A stretch of DNA of 64,000 bases. It comes from Campylobacter pinnipediorum subsp. pinnipediorum. GTDB taxonomy: Bacteria; Campylobacterota; Campylobacteria; Campylobacterales; Campylobacteraceae. The notes under the pieces were generated by a model, which worked only from the letters and a program-made list of their open reading frames with translations, had not been told where the DNA came from and searched no databases. Both the position numbers and the translations under genes were made by a program. The DNA lies in contig NZ_CP012546.1 of the NCBI RefSeq assembly GCF_002021925.1, positions 496,001 to 560,000 of the forward strand, read 5' to 3'. Position 1 is the first letter of the stretch. Each line of letters starts with the position of its first letter. Below are positions 26,153 through 35,810 of the stretch, in pieces.

Positions 26153-28801
26153 ATGAGTAAAAAAATACTTACGATAATAGATACATTTGGATTTTTTTTC
26201 AGACTCTACTATGCTATGCCTCACTTAAAAAATAAACAAGGAAATCCAAGTGGGATGATAAGTGGTTTTGCAAGTTTTATAAATAATTTAAAAGATGAGT
26301 TTGAAAGTGATTATATAATTTTTGCTCTTGATAGCAAGGGTAAAACATTGCGCCATGATATAGATAATGAATATAAAGCAAATAGAAGCGAACCACCAAA
26401 AGAGCTAAAAGAGCAACTTCCAATTTGTATAAAAATGATAGAAGATATGGGGCTTTGTGCTATAAATAAAGATGGCTATGAGGCAGATGATATAATTGCA
26501 AGTGCTGTAAAAATAGCAAAATCAAAAGATATATTTGTTAGAGTTGTTACTCATGATAAAGACCTTTATCAGCTTATAGATGATGGCAAAGTAAGTATTT
26601 ATAGCCCAATAACCAAGATAGAACATGATTCGAATTCGTGCTTAGAAAAATATGGTGTAAGACCTGAAAAAATACTTGATTTTCTAGCACTTATTGGAGA
26701 TACTTCTGATAATATCCCCGGTGTAAAAGGTATTGGTGCAAAGGGGGCTAAAAAACTTTTAGATGAGTTTAAAGATATAGAAGATATTTATAACAATCTA
26801 AGTTTGGTGTTAAACGAACGAACAAAAAATATGCTTATAGAAGGAAAAGATAGTGCTTTTTTAAGTAAAAAGCTAGCCACTCTTTTTGATGATGCTTTTG
26901 TTGATTTGCCACTTGATAAAGCAACTTTTCCAACCGAAAATCCTCTTTTAAGTATTGTAGACACTCTTTATGAGTATGATTTGAATAAAATTATAAAAAA
27001 CCTTAAAGCACAAGATACAAAAGATGTTTTGGATTTGAAATTTAATCCTATTTTGATAACTGATGAAGAAAAATTACAAGAAATTCTAAGCACTATCACA
27101 AGTGAAACAATAGTTGCTTTTGATACAGAAACTACTAGTGTTGATGTTAGTGTTGCAAAATTAGTTGGATTTTCGTTTTGTTTTAATGAAGATGAGAGTT
27201 ATTATGTTCCGGTAGCCCACTCATATCTTGGTGTTGGGAAGCAGATAGATTTGGGGTTTTGTGCTTGGGCTGTTTCACAAATTTATTCAGGTTGCGTGAT
27301 AGGTCATAATCTAAAATATGATTTTGCTGTTGTAAAAAATAATTTAGATATAAACCCACCAAAAAATTATAAAGATACAATGATACTTGCTTGGCTTAGC
27401 GAACCAGCAATGGCTGTTGGAATGGATGCATTAGCAAAACGACTTTATAATAATTATGAGACCTTGAAATTTGAAAGTATTGTCAAGAAAAATGAAACTT
27501 TTGCCGATGTTGACTTGCAAATTGCTTGCAAATATGCTTCCGAAGATGCATGGATAACTCTTAAATTTTATAAAAGCTTTTTAAATTTGCTTGAGCCAAA
27601 TTTGCTAGAACTCGCAGATAAGCTAGAGTTTTCTTTTATAAAAGTATTGCTTGATATGGAAAGCGAAGGTATAAAGCTAGATATTGAAAAACTAAGAGAG
27701 CTTATAATGTCAAATGACACTAAGCTCAAAGAGCTTACGAGTGAAATTTACACACTTTCTGGTGAAAATTTTAATATCAACTCAGTTCAACAACTTGGAA
27801 CGATACTATTTGATAAATTAAACTTGCCGGCTAAAAAAAAGACAAAAACAGGTTATAGTACAGATGAAAGTGTACTTAATGACTTGATTGATTCTCACGA
27901 AGTGATACCAAAAATACTATCATATAGAGAGCTTTATAAGCTTCAAAATACATACTGCGAACCACTTTTAAATCTAGCCTTAAAGGATAAAAACTCAAGA
28001 ATTTATACAAGTTTTTTACAAACCGGTACAAGTACCGGCAGGCTATCTTCTAAAAATCCAAATTTGCAAAATATCCCAGCAAGAGGGCATCTTGCAAAAG
28101 ATGTTAGATCTGCTTTTGTTGCAAAAGATGGGTTTAGTTTTGTTGGGCTTGATTATTCTCAGATAGAGTTAAGGCTTTTGGCTCATTTTAGCCAGGACGA
28201 AGCTCTTGTAAAAGCTTTTTTAGATGATGAAGATATACATACAAGAACTGCTATTAGTATTTTTGGAGAGTTTGATGATCAAAAAAGATCAGTTGCAAAA
28301 AGTATAAATTTTGGTCTTATATATGGAATGGGTGCTAGTAAATTAAGCAATCAAATAAGCATTTCAAGAGCTCAGGCAAAAGAGTATATAAGCCTTTATT
28401 TCAAAGCATTTCCTACAATAAAAGATTTTTTAGAAGGTATTAAAATAAAAGCAAGAGAGGATGGTTTTACTACTACTTTGCTTGGAAGAAAGAGGTATTT
28501 TGATTTTATAAATGCTACACCTATGCAACTAGCTATGTATGAAAGGGAAGCCGTAAATACAAAATTCCAAGGCTCAGCGGCCGATATTATTAAAATGTCA
28601 ATGGTTGAGATTGCAAAAATTACAGATGAAAACGCAAAACTTTTATTGCAAATTCACGATGAACTTATATTTGAAGTAAAAGATGAGTATGCTCAAGAAT
28701 TTGGTAAAAAGGCACAAAATATAATGCAAAATATAACAAAGCTAAATGTTCCATTAAAAACATCTTTAAATTATGCAAAAGATTGGGCAGGGTTAAAATA
28801 G
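26153..28801 (+). CDS. polA: DNA polymerase I with intact proofreading domain
   Basis: 882 residues with all three domains. The N-terminal 5'-3' exonuclease (FLALIGDTSDNIPGVKGIG) is followed by a 3'-5' exonuclease that keeps its metal ligands: FDTETTS (Exo I), HNLKYDFAVV (Exo II) and YASEDAW (Exo III). The polymerase motifs are GLDYSQIELRL (A), RSVAKSINFGLIYGMG (B) and LQIHDELIFEV (C). So, unlike Taq and Bacillus enzymes, proofreading residues are present. The gene appears monocistronic. A decayed gene and glnA follow on the other strand. Confidence 0.97.
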   Translation: MSKKILTIIDTFGFFFRLYYAMPHLKNKQGNPSGMISGFASFINNLKDEFESDYIIFALDSKGKTLRHDIDNEYKANRSEPPKELKEQLPICIKMIEDMGLCAINKDGYEADDIIASAVKIAKSKDIFVRVVTHDKDLYQLIDDGKVSIYSPITKIEHDSNSCLEKYGVRPEKILDFLALIGDTSDNIPGVKGIGAKGAKKLLDEFKDIEDIYNNLSLVLNERTKNMLIEGKDSAFLSKKLATLFDDAFVDLPLDKATFPTENPLLSIVDTLYEYDLNKIIKNLKAQDTKDVLDLKFNPILITDEEKLQEILSTITSETIVAFDTETTSVDVSVAKLVGFSFCFNEDESYYVPVAHSYLGVGKQIDLGFCAWAVSQIYSGCVIGHNLKYDFAVVKNNLDINPPKNYKDTMILAWLSEPAMAVGMDALAKRLYNNYETLKFESIVKKNETFADVDLQIACKYASEDAWITLKFYKSFLNLLEPNLLELADKLEFSFIKVLLDMESEGIKLDIEKLRELIMSNDTKLKELTSEIYTLSGENFNINSVQQLGTILFDKLNLPAKKKTKTGYSTDESVLNDLIDSHEVIPKILSYRELYKLQNTYCEPLLNLALKDKNSRIYTSFLQTGTSTGRLSSKNPNLQNIPARGHLAKDVRSAFVAKDGFSFVGLDYSQIELRLLAHFSQDEALVKAFLDDEDIHTRTAISIFGEFDDQKRSVAKSINFGLIYGMGASKLSNQISISRAQAKEYISLYFKAFPTIKDFLEGIKIKAREDGFTTTLLGRKRYFDFINATPMQLAMYEREAVNTKFQGSAADIIKMSMVEIAKITDENAKLLLQIHDELIFEVKDEYAQEFGKKAQNIMQNITKLNVPLKTSLNYAKDWAGLK

Positions 28802-28851
28802 ATTTAAATTTAACGATAAGTCAAGTATTTCTTTGCTTATAGTTTTTAAAT

Positions 28852-29304
28852 TTATATATTTTGTAACTTTTTTAGTAAGGCAGCTAAACTATTTTTTTGA
28901 ATTTGGCTTTCTGATTGTATTTTCTCTTGCTCTATTTTTTGTTTTATTTTCTTTATTAACTCTTGCTTATAATCTTTTAATATATCTTCTATTGTTTGTG
29001 TAATTTCTGATTTTTATTTATCTGTTTTTGAATTATCGTGTAGCTCTAAATTTAACTCCAACTCCGCTCTTTTTTCTTCTATTTTTGGATATCCAGTCCA
29101 TTTGCATTTTTATCATAAAACTAAATGCGTCATATTTTACTAATGATTTTCGAAAATCATCAAGACTCATTTTTGTAAAATTTTTATCGCTATCAGGATG
29201 AATTTTTGGCTTGACATTGTTTAAAATATAATTAAAATTTTCTTTTGAGTTTTTATAAGACTATTGTCTTGTTGTATATTTAAAATATTGTTTTGCGCGT
29301 TCAT
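28852..29304 (-). pseudogene. Decayed gene of unknown function, several frameshifts
   Basis: On the minus strand, ATG 29304 has AAGG upstream and starts MNAQNNILNIQQDNSL. The sense then continues in a second frame (NSKENFNYILNNVKPKIHPD and MSLDDFRKSLVKYDAF), a third (IEEKRAELELNLEL) and again after a stop (ITQTIEDILKDYKQELIKK). The last piece ends at TAA (28852-28854). The pieces join into one protein of about 145 residues, N-terminal globular and C-terminal coiled coil. At least two frameshifts and one stop separate them. I recognise no family. Confidence 0.6.
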
Positions 29305-29357
29305 GATGTTGCCTTTTTTATTAGGCAGCAAGTAGTAAAAATTAAATAAGTATTATG

Positions 29358-29390
29358 AAGAAGTGTAGGCTTATTTTATCTACACTTCTT
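29358..29390. terminator. Hairpin downstream of glnA
   Basis: AAGAAGTGTAG / CTACACTTCTT, a perfect 11-bp stem with an 11-base loop, lies just past the glnA stop. The T-run is weak on the minus strand, so it may act as an mRNA 3' end rather than a classical terminator. Confidence 0.6.
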
Positions 29391-29397
29391 ATTTATT

Positions 29398-30828
29398 TTA
29401 GCAAGAATAGCAAGTTTTAAACTCATAAGCAGTTGGTCTTGCTTCATAAGGCCAAACTTGAGTTTCAAATTTTAAGTGCTGGAACGCATCTATAAAACCA
29501 TCTGTCATTACTGGTTTTAAATAATCATTGCAACGAATTAAAGCTTCCAAGCTACCCCTTAATGTATGTGGAAGTTGTTCTATTCCTTTTTGACGGATTT
29601 CATCTAGAGTTAGTATAAATAAGTTTTCATCCATAGGGCCAACAGGTTCTATTTTGTTTTTAACGCCATCAATCCCAGCCATAAGCATAGCTGTAAATGC
29701 TAGATAAGGGCAAGCTGTGCTATCTGGAAAACGCATTTCAGCTCTTGCTGAGTTTTCTCCAGAACCATAAGGAATTCTTACAGATGCTGAACGATTTTGA
29801 CTAGAATAAGTTAAAATTGAAGGTGCTTCAAAGCCAGGAATTAGTCTTTTATAAGAGTTTGTGCTAGGGTTTGTAAAGGCAGCAACACTTCTAGCATGTT
29901 TTAAAACACCACCTATATAGTGGCGTGCAAAATCGCTTAAATTTGCATACTCGCCTTCTTTATAAAATAGATTTTTTCCATCTTTCCAAATTGATTGATG
30001 AACGTGCATTCCGCTACCATTATCTCCATAAAGTGGTTTTGGCATAAATGTTGCTGTTTTACCGTTTAAGTGAGCTACCATTTTTACTACATATTTATAA
30101 ATTTGAACATTATCAGCAGCCTCTACCAATGTTCCAAACTTTACACCTATTTCGCCCTGTCCTTGTGCTACTTCGTGGTGAACTGCAAAAGTTTCAAGTC
30201 CAACTTGTTCTAAAACCTGAACCATTTCAGCCCTTAGATCAACCATACTATCTACTGGTTGGCAAGGAAAGTATCCGCCTTTTTTTCTTGGGCGATGTCC
30301 CGTGTTGTAACTATCTGTAAAATCTTTATCGTCATTCCATTCGCCTTCTTCTGTGTCAACTTCATACATAGCACAATTTGTTTTATCAATTATCTTTACA
30401 TTATCAAATACAAAAAATTCATTTTCAGGACCAAAACAAGCAATATCGCCAATTCCACTTTCTTTTAAATGTGCCATTGCTTTTTTTGCTATCGAGCGAG
30501 GGCATTTTTCATACATTTGCCCTTTGTATATATCATATATGTCGCAAAAAACAACTATAGTTATATCAGCAGTAAATGGATCTAAAAATGCACTGGTTGC
30601 TTCAGGCATTAACATCATGTCTGATTGATGTATCGGTTGCCAACCAGAAAAAGAACTAGCGTCAAATGGAACACCTTTTAAAAACATATCTTTTGTAACG
30701 GATTTTGCATTGTACGACATATGATGCCAAGTTCCATTTATATCAGTAAATCTAAAATCAACAAATTTAACTTCATTTTCTTTACAAAAATCAAAAAAAT
30801 GATCTACGTCTTTTACAAATTTTCCCAT
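29398..30828 (-). CDS. glnA: Glutamine synthetase, type I, without the adenylylation tyrosine
   Basis: Makes glutamine from glutamate, ammonia and ATP, 476 residues. Type I signatures include DGSSFSGW-like FDASSFSGW near residue 56, [10 protein letters not shown], and the ATP-binding region [16 protein letters not shown]. The regulatory loop that in E. coli reads NLYDLP, with the adenylylated Tyr397, reads NLFILT here (Phe404, encoded at 29617-29619). Control by GlnE-type adenylylation is therefore unlikely; H. pylori GlnA is known to lack it too. An AGGAGAG site precedes ATG. It is divergent from cheZ. Confidence 0.96.
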   Translation of the reverse strand: MGKFVKDVDHFFDFCKENEVKFVDFRFTDINGTWHHMSYNAKSVTKDMFLKGVPFDASSFSGWQPIHQSDMMLMPEATSAFLDPFTADITIVVFCDIYDIYKGQMYEKCPRSIAKKAMAHLKESGIGDIACFGPENEFFVFDNVKIIDKTNCAMYEVDTEEGEWNDDKDFTDSYNTGHRPRKKGGYFPCQPVDSMVDLRAEMVQVLEQVGLETFAVHHEVAQGQGEIGVKFGTLVEAADNVQIYKYVVKMVAHLNGKTATFMPKPLYGDNGSGMHVHQSIWKDGKNLFYKEGEYANLSDFARHYIGGVLKHARSVAAFTNPSTNSYKRLIPGFEAPSILTYSSQNRSASVRIPYGSGENSARAEMRFPDSTACPYLAFTAMLMAGIDGVKNKIEPVGPMDENLFILTLDEIRQKGIEQLPHTLRGSLEALIRCNDYLKPVMTDGFIDAFQHLKFETQVWPYEARPTAYEFKTCYSC

Positions 30829-31082
30829 TCATCTCTCCTGTATTAACTTACGTTTATTTTTTTATTTTACCATAAATTTTACCATCTAAGATAAAACTTA
30901 TATAAAAATGCACCTACTTTAAAAAGCAATAAAATATATCTATAATTTTAATATATGTATAAGTTTTAAAATCAAAAGATTTTTGTATATTTAGAATAAT
31001 TAATTTTTTGACATGAATTATGATATTATATCAAAATTTAAATATTTATTTTATTTAAAGTTAGCTTTAAAACAAGTGATAG

Positions 31083-31088
31083 TATAAT
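31083..31088 (+). promoter_or_regulatory. -10 box of the cheZ-rplS run
   Basis: TATAAT, 32 bases before the cheZ start, in the 290-bp spacer divergent from glnA. The transcript would start near 31095. TTAGGAG is the ribosome site. The rest of the spacer shows no other clear signal. Confidence 0.55.
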
Positions 31089-31119
31089 CACATTACTTTA
31101 GACTAAATTAGGAGTTTTT

Positions 31120-31854
31120 ATGACCCAAGAAGAACTTGATGCATTGATGGCAGGAGGTCTTGATGATACGGAACAGATTAGTGTGGAGCCATCCGAAGAA
31201 TCAACAAAAGATGATAAAAGTGAAGTAGTTGAATCAAAACCAGATTCATCTTCCAAGGAAAAATTAGAAAAACTAGATGAATATGATGGGTATAGAGTTA
31301 GTGCCGAATCTGCTTGGCCACCACCACCACCAACAGAAGATCACAAGATGGTTCATCAGCTTGATGATGTTACAAGAGATAGTGAAGCAAAAGCTACTGA
31401 GATGTTTGATAAACTTGAAACTATCAATAATTTTTGTATGGATGCAGAAAGCGGTTGTGTTTCACTAAAATCAGGCATAGATGAAAATATACAGCTTCTT
31501 AGTACTTTAAGTGAAAAATTTCCAAATGTATCAACATTTAAAGAAGCCCTTGAAAAAAACAACTCTTTAAAATCAAATTTAGATGACATTATAAGCAATC
31601 TTCAAATGGGACAAGATGAAATTATGATGACTATGGATATGATGCAATATCAAGATATTCATCGTCAAAAAATAGAACGTGTTATAAATGTAATGCGAGC
31701 ATTAAGTAAATATATGAATAGTTTATTTGAAGGTAAGATAGAAGATGAAAAAAGGGTTGGTTCTGCTGTTCATATTTCAGGAGACACAACTACAGACAAT
31801 TTAGTTAGCAATGATGATATAGAGGCATTAATAGAAAGTTTGGGCAGTAAATAG
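31120..31854 (+). CDS. cheZ: CheZ-type CheY-P phosphatase
   Basis: A 244-residue chemotaxis phosphatase that removes phosphate from CheY. The catalytic helix shows the CheZ pattern YQDIHRQKIERV, with Asp179 and Gln183 spaced as E. coli Asp143 and Gln147. The C-terminal NDDIEALIESLG resembles the CheY-P-binding tail of E. coli CheZ. The N-terminal TQEELDALMAGG looks like the CheY-P-binding motif of FliM/FliY. A disordered acidic stretch (residues ~15-60) and a proline run (WPPPPPTE) lie between. It is the homologue of C. jejuni Cj0700 by position. Confidence 0.85.
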   Translation: MTQEELDALMAGGLDDTEQISVEPSEESTKDDKSEVVESKPDSSSKEKLEKLDEYDGYRVSAESAWPPPPPTEDHKMVHQLDDVTRDSEAKATEMFDKLETINNFCMDAESGCVSLKSGIDENIQLLSTLSEKFPNVSTFKEALEKNNSLKSNLDDIISNLQMGQDEIMMTMDMMQYQDIHRQKIERVINVMRALSKYMNSLFEGKIEDEKRVGSAVHISGDTTTDNLVSNDDIEALIESLGSK

Positions 31855-33113
31855 TGAAAAGACCTGAGCTTTTAAGTCCTGCTGGAAATACGACAAAGTT
31901 AAAAATAGCACTTGAATATGGGGCTGATGCGGTTTATGCTAGTGTTGCTAGTTTTTCACTAAGAACTCGTTCTGCACGTGAGTTTGATCTTCAAAGTTTT
32001 AAAGAAGCAATAGACTACACACATGCAAGAGGAAAAAAATTTTATGCTACCGTAAATGCTTTTCCATTTAATGGCCAGATAGAACCTTTAAAAAGACATA
32101 TACAAACCATATCTGAGTTTAAACCCGATGCTTTTATAATAGCAACACCAGGTGTTATGTCTTTAGCAAAAGAGATAGCTCCTGATATAGAGGTTCATTT
32201 AAGCACTCAAGCAAATGTGATGAACTATCTTGATGCAAAAATTTATCATCAAATGGGTGCTAGTAGGATAGTTGTTGCCAGAGAAATGAACCTAAAAGAT
32301 GTTATAAAAATTAAAGAACAAATTCCTAGTTTAGAGATAGAAATTTTTATTCATGGTTCTATGTGTTTTGCATATTCTGGTAGATGTTTGGTTAGTTCTG
32401 TTCAAAGCGGTAGGATGTCAAACCGTGGAAGTTGTGCTAATGATTGCAGATTTAAATATGAATTATATGCTAAAAATCCAGATAGTGGAACTTTATTTAG
32501 ATTAGAGGAGGATAATGAGGGTGGAACTCATATTATGAACTCCAAAGATTTAAATCTTTCAGTCCACATTGACGATATTATAAAATCAGGTGTTATTGAT
32601 AGTTTAAAAATCGAAGGAAGAACAAAGAGTGAGTATTATGTGGCCTGTACAACAAGAGCTTACAGGATGGCGGTTGATGACTCTTTGAGTTCAAATTTTG
32701 ATTCTCAAAAATACTCTCATGAATTAAATACTCTTAAAAATCGTGGTTTTACAGATGGCTATTTGGTTCATAGACCTTATGAGAGAACGGATACGCAAAA
32801 TCATTTTAGTAGTCTTGAAGAAGGCACACATCAAGTTCATGCTATCAGCGTTGACGGTCAATACCTAAAATGCAAATTTAAGATGATTTTAAATGAAGAT
32901 TATGAGATAGTTGCTCCACTTGGTGCTGATATTTTAGAGTGTGATAATGAGATTGGCAAAATTTACAAAAAAGATGGAAAATATTGGATTAATTTTAAGC
33001 AACTTATGACTAAAAAGGGTAAGTTTATGACCGAGATTCATAGTGGTAATGAAAACGAGATAAAATTACCATCACAACTGCCAAATTTTGTCTTTTTAAG
33101 AAAGGAATTTTAA
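31854..33113 (+). CDS. Peptidase U32-family protein, likely tRNA/rRNA hydroxylation factor
   Basis: 419 residues. The U32 family signature is seen in IEIFIHGSMCFAYSGRCLVS near residues 160-180, and the conserved cysteines continue in NRGSCANDCRFKYEL. Members such as E. coli TrhP and RlhA act in RNA hydroxylation; the old name 'collagenase-like protease' is probably wrong for this group. The start is GTG at 31854, overlapping the cheZ stop by one base. It is followed by purE within one base. Which RNA it modifies cannot be read here; the TrhP (YegQ) branch is my best guess. Confidence 0.82.
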   Translation: MKRPELLSPAGNTTKLKIALEYGADAVYASVASFSLRTRSAREFDLQSFKEAIDYTHARGKKFYATVNAFPFNGQIEPLKRHIQTISEFKPDAFIIATPGVMSLAKEIAPDIEVHLSTQANVMNYLDAKIYHQMGASRIVVAREMNLKDVIKIKEQIPSLEIEIFIHGSMCFAYSGRCLVSSVQSGRMSNRGSCANDCRFKYELYAKNPDSGTLFRLEEDNEGGTHIMNSKDLNLSVHIDDIIKSGVIDSLKIEGRTKSEYYVACTTRAYRMAVDDSLSSNFDSQKYSHELNTLKNRGFTDGYLVHRPYERTDTQNHFSSLEEGTHQVHAISVDGQYLKCKFKMILNEDYEIVAPLGADILECDNEIGKIYKKDGKYWINFKQLMTKKGKFMTEIHSGNENEIKLPSQLPNFVFLRKEF

Positions 33114-33607
33114 TGAAATTTGTATCTATAATGATGGGTAGCAAGAGTGATTATGATATAGTTAGTGAAGCGACTAGAATGTTTGATAAGTTTGGGATTA
33201 AATATGAACTTATAATTACTTCAGCACATAGAAGCCCTGAAAGAACTCAAGAGTACATAAAACAAGCTGAGGAAAAAGGAGTTCAAGTATTTATAGCTGC
33301 TGCTGGAATGGCTGCTCATCTTGCTGGTGCTGTTGCTGCAAATACTACAAAACCAGTTATAGGTGTTCCTATGGATGCTAGTGCTTTAAATGGTGTTGAT
33401 GCTCTTTATTCTACTGTTCAAATGCCAAGTGGTATGCCAGTAGCAACACTTGCTATAGGCAAAGCAGGTATTATAAACTCAGTATATTTGGCTATGCAAA
33501 TTTTAGCTTTAAATGATGATGATCTAGCAAAAAAACTAAAAGATGATAGAGAGGCAAAAAAAGAGGCTTTAAAACAAGATTCTGCTAAAGTCGAGGTTAT
33601 GCTTTAA
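33113..33607 (+). CDS. purE: N5-carboxyaminoimidazole ribonucleotide mutase
   Basis: PurE, class I, of purine synthesis: converts N5-CAIR to CAIR. 164 residues. The N-terminus has MMGSKSDYDIV; the active region reads TSAHRSPERT with the catalytic His, then AAAGMAAHLAGAVAA. A full-length gene, one-base overlap with the U32 gene (TAATG). purK was not seen in the window. Confidence 0.95.
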   Translation: MKFVSIMMGSKSDYDIVSEATRMFDKFGIKYELIITSAHRSPERTQEYIKQAEEKGVQVFIAAAGMAAHLAGAVAANTTKPVIGVPMDASALNGVDALYSTVQMPSGMPVATLAIGKAGIINSVYLAMQILALNDDDLAKKLKDDREAKKEALKQDSAKVEVML

Positions 33608-33616
33608 GGAGGCAAA

Positions 33617-34087
33617 ATGCAGACATTTTTAAAAATAGATGAATTTTGCAAATTAGTTCATCTAAACCGTGAAGTTATAGATGAGATGATACAAAGAGGT
33701 GTTCTAAATACTCGCAAAGATGGAGATGAGATATACATAGAGGCTAGTCAAGGGACTATGAGTATTGTTCCATCTTCAAATGCAAATTTGACTCAAAATA
33801 TGCAAGCTTTACCAGGAGAGAGCTTTGTTGAAAAGACAATAGGAACTATATTAAATCTACATGAAAAAGTTTTGGATGCAAAAGATGAAACCTTAGAAAC
33901 ATTAAAAAATGAAAATAAATTTTTAAAAGAAGCTCTTTTTTCTATGCAAGAACTTTATGATGAAGATAGAAAAAGTATACAGACATTAACCACTCAACTT
34001 AAAATTTCTCAAGATGAGGTTGAATTTTTAAAAAGAAAATATAAATTGATGTGGAATAAAGCTGTTGATAATTTTAAGGAAACCTAA
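33617..34087 (+). CDS. DUF3972-type coiled-coil protein
   Basis: 156 residues. The N-terminus (LKIDEFCKLVHLNREVIDEM) is a small helix-turn-helix-like domain ending in TRKDGDEIYIEA. The C-terminal half is a coiled coil (ETLETLKNENKFLKEALFSM onwards). This is a Campylobacterota-specific family, placed in Pfam DUF3972 by memory. It sits between purE and glyQ, with GGAGG as a ribosome site. A MerR-like N-terminus suggests nucleic-acid or protein binding, but function is unknown. Confidence 0.65.
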   Translation: MQTFLKIDEFCKLVHLNREVIDEMIQRGVLNTRKDGDEIYIEASQGTMSIVPSSNANLTQNMQALPGESFVEKTIGTILNLHEKVLDAKDETLETLKNENKFLKEALFSMQELYDEDRKSIQTLTTQLKISQDEVEFLKRKYKLMWNKAVDNFKET

Positions 34088-34218
34088 AACAACATAGACT
34101 TTTCTAATTTGCATATTGAATAAAATCAAGTTATAGACTATGATTTTACTATAAAAATTTGTTTAGAATTTAAATATTTGAATTTCTAATTAATATATTT
34201 ATAAAATAAAGGTAACAA

Positions 34219-35079
34219 ATGATAACTTTTTCAGAGATTATTTTAAACTTGCAAAGCTATTGGCAGGAAAATGGTTGCGTGATACTTCAGCCTTATGATA
34301 TGCCCGCTGGTGCCGGAACTTATCATCAGGCTACTTTTTTAAGAAGCCTTGGTAAAAAACCATGGGCAGCTGCCTATGTAGCTCCATCTCGCCGTCCAAC
34401 AGATGGAAGATATGGCGAAAATCCAAATCGTTTGGGGGCTTATTATCAATTTCAGGTTTTAATAAAGCCAAGCCCTGAAAACATACAAGAGTTATATTTA
34501 AAAAGCTTAGAGAGACTAGGACTTGATCTTAAAAAACATGATATTCGTTTTGTAGAAGATAACTGGGAGAGTCCTACACTTGGTGCTTGGGGTCTTGGTT
34601 GGGAAGTATGGCTTGATGGTATGGAAGTTACTCAATTTACATATTTTCAACAAGTTGGCGGCATAGCTTGCGAGCTTGTTAGCGGAGAGATAACATATGG
34701 TCTTGAGCGTTTGGCTATGTATTTGCAAAACAAAGATAATGTATATGATATAGTTTGGGATGATAAAAACAATCTAGTAACTTATGGAGATGTTCATAAG
34801 CAAGGCGAGTATGAATGGAGTAAATATAATTTTGAAGTTGCTGATGTAAATATGCTTTTTGCTCAATTTGATAATGCTTTCAATGAATGCAAACGAGCTT
34901 TGGATGCAGAGATAGCTCTTCCTGCTTATGATTATTGTATGCTTGCAGCACATACTTTTAATGTTCTTGATGCAAGAGGCGCTATAAGTGTAACACAAAG
35001 GCAAGATTATATTTTAAAAATTCGTGAACTTGCAAAAAGTTGCGCTTTGACATATTTAAAATCTCAAGAACAAAAATGA
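34219..35079 (+). CDS. glyQ: Glycyl-tRNA synthetase alpha subunit
   Basis: The catalytic alpha subunit of tetrameric bacterial GlyRS, 286 residues. The family start [20 protein letters not shown] is followed by the motif [18 protein letters not shown] and the class II motif 2 [15 protein letters not shown]. The beta subunit gene glyS is not in the window. A 131-bp AT-rich gap upstream probably holds a promoter. Its stop overlaps the start of the NIF3 gene. Confidence 0.96.
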   Translation: MITFSEIILNLQSYWQENGCVILQPYDMPAGAGTYHQATFLRSLGKKPWAAAYVAPSRRPTDGRYGENPNRLGAYYQFQVLIKPSPENIQELYLKSLERLGLDLKKHDIRFVEDNWESPTLGAWGLGWEVWLDGMEVTQFTYFQQVGGIACELVSGEITYGLERLAMYLQNKDNVYDIVWDDKNNLVTYGDVHKQGEYEWSKYNFEVADVNMLFAQFDNAFNECKRALDAEIALPAYDYCMLAAHTFNVLDARGAISVTQRQDYILKIRELAKSCALTYLKSQEQK

Positions 35080-35798
35080 AAATAAAAGAAATTTATGATA
35101 TTTTAAATCAAATTGCACCTTTTGAATCCCAAGAAAAATGGGATAATAGTGGCGTATTGATAGGAAATATGCAAAGCGAGTTTGAAAGAATTTATTTAAG
35201 CTTGGATTTAGATAGCGAGCTTATAGATGAAGTTTTGCCAAATTCTTTGATTATTACTCATCATCCTTTGATTTTTAGGGGGCTAAAAAATATTAGCTTG
35301 GATGCATATCCAAGTAGTATTATTGCAAAAATGATAACAAAAAATATTACTCTGATTAGTATGCATACAAATTATGACAAATTTGTTTTGAATGAATACT
35401 TTACAAAAGATATCTTGGGTTTTGATATAGTAAAAAAAGATGATTTTTTGATATATTGTGATGTTGATTTTAAATTTAGCGAGCTTGTGGATTTTGTAAA
35501 GCAAAAGCTTGATATTAAGCAAATCAAAACAACTTTTGTCAAGCAAGATATAAAAAATGTAGCAATTTGCACCGGAAGTGGAATGGATTTGTTATCTATG
35601 GTTAAAGCAGATGTTTTTTTAACAGGAGATATAAAATACCATCAAGCACTTGAAGCTAAGGAAAATGGCATAAATTTAATAGACATAAATCACTATGAAA
35701 GTGAGCGATATTTTGGTGCTTCTTTGATGAAATATTTGCAAAATATTAAAATAAAAGTTATAATCACTAATTCAAAAAACCCATTTGTGTATTGTTAA
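35076..35798 (+). CDS. NIF3-family (GTP cyclohydrolase 1 type 2-like) protein
   Basis: 240 residues. The pattern [11 protein letters not shown] near residue 20, [15 protein letters not shown] with metal-binding histidines near residue 65 and the C-terminal DINHYESE are typical of the NIF3/YbgI dinuclear-metal family. The molecular role is unsettled. I moved the start to ATG 35076, which overlaps the glyQ stop (ATGA); a longer reading inside glyQ has no support. In Helicobacter the same gene lies between glyQ and flgZ. Confidence 0.88.
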   Translation: MKIKEIYDILNQIAPFESQEKWDNSGVLIGNMQSEFERIYLSLDLDSELIDEVLPNSLIITHHPLIFRGLKNISLDAYPSSIIAKMITKNITLISMHTNYDKFVLNEYFTKDILGFDIVKKDDFLIYCDVDFKFSELVDFVKQKLDIKQIKTTFVKQDIKNVAICTGSGMDLLSMVKADVFLTGDIKYHQALEAKENGINLIDINHYESERYFGASLMKYLQNIKIKVIITNSKNPFVYC

Positions 35799-35810
35799 TA
35801 AAGGAATTAT

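Noticed and set aside
30048-30628. Plus-strand frames inside glnA
   Set aside because: They are antisense to a clear glutamine synthetase, have no family resemblance and no ribosome sites.
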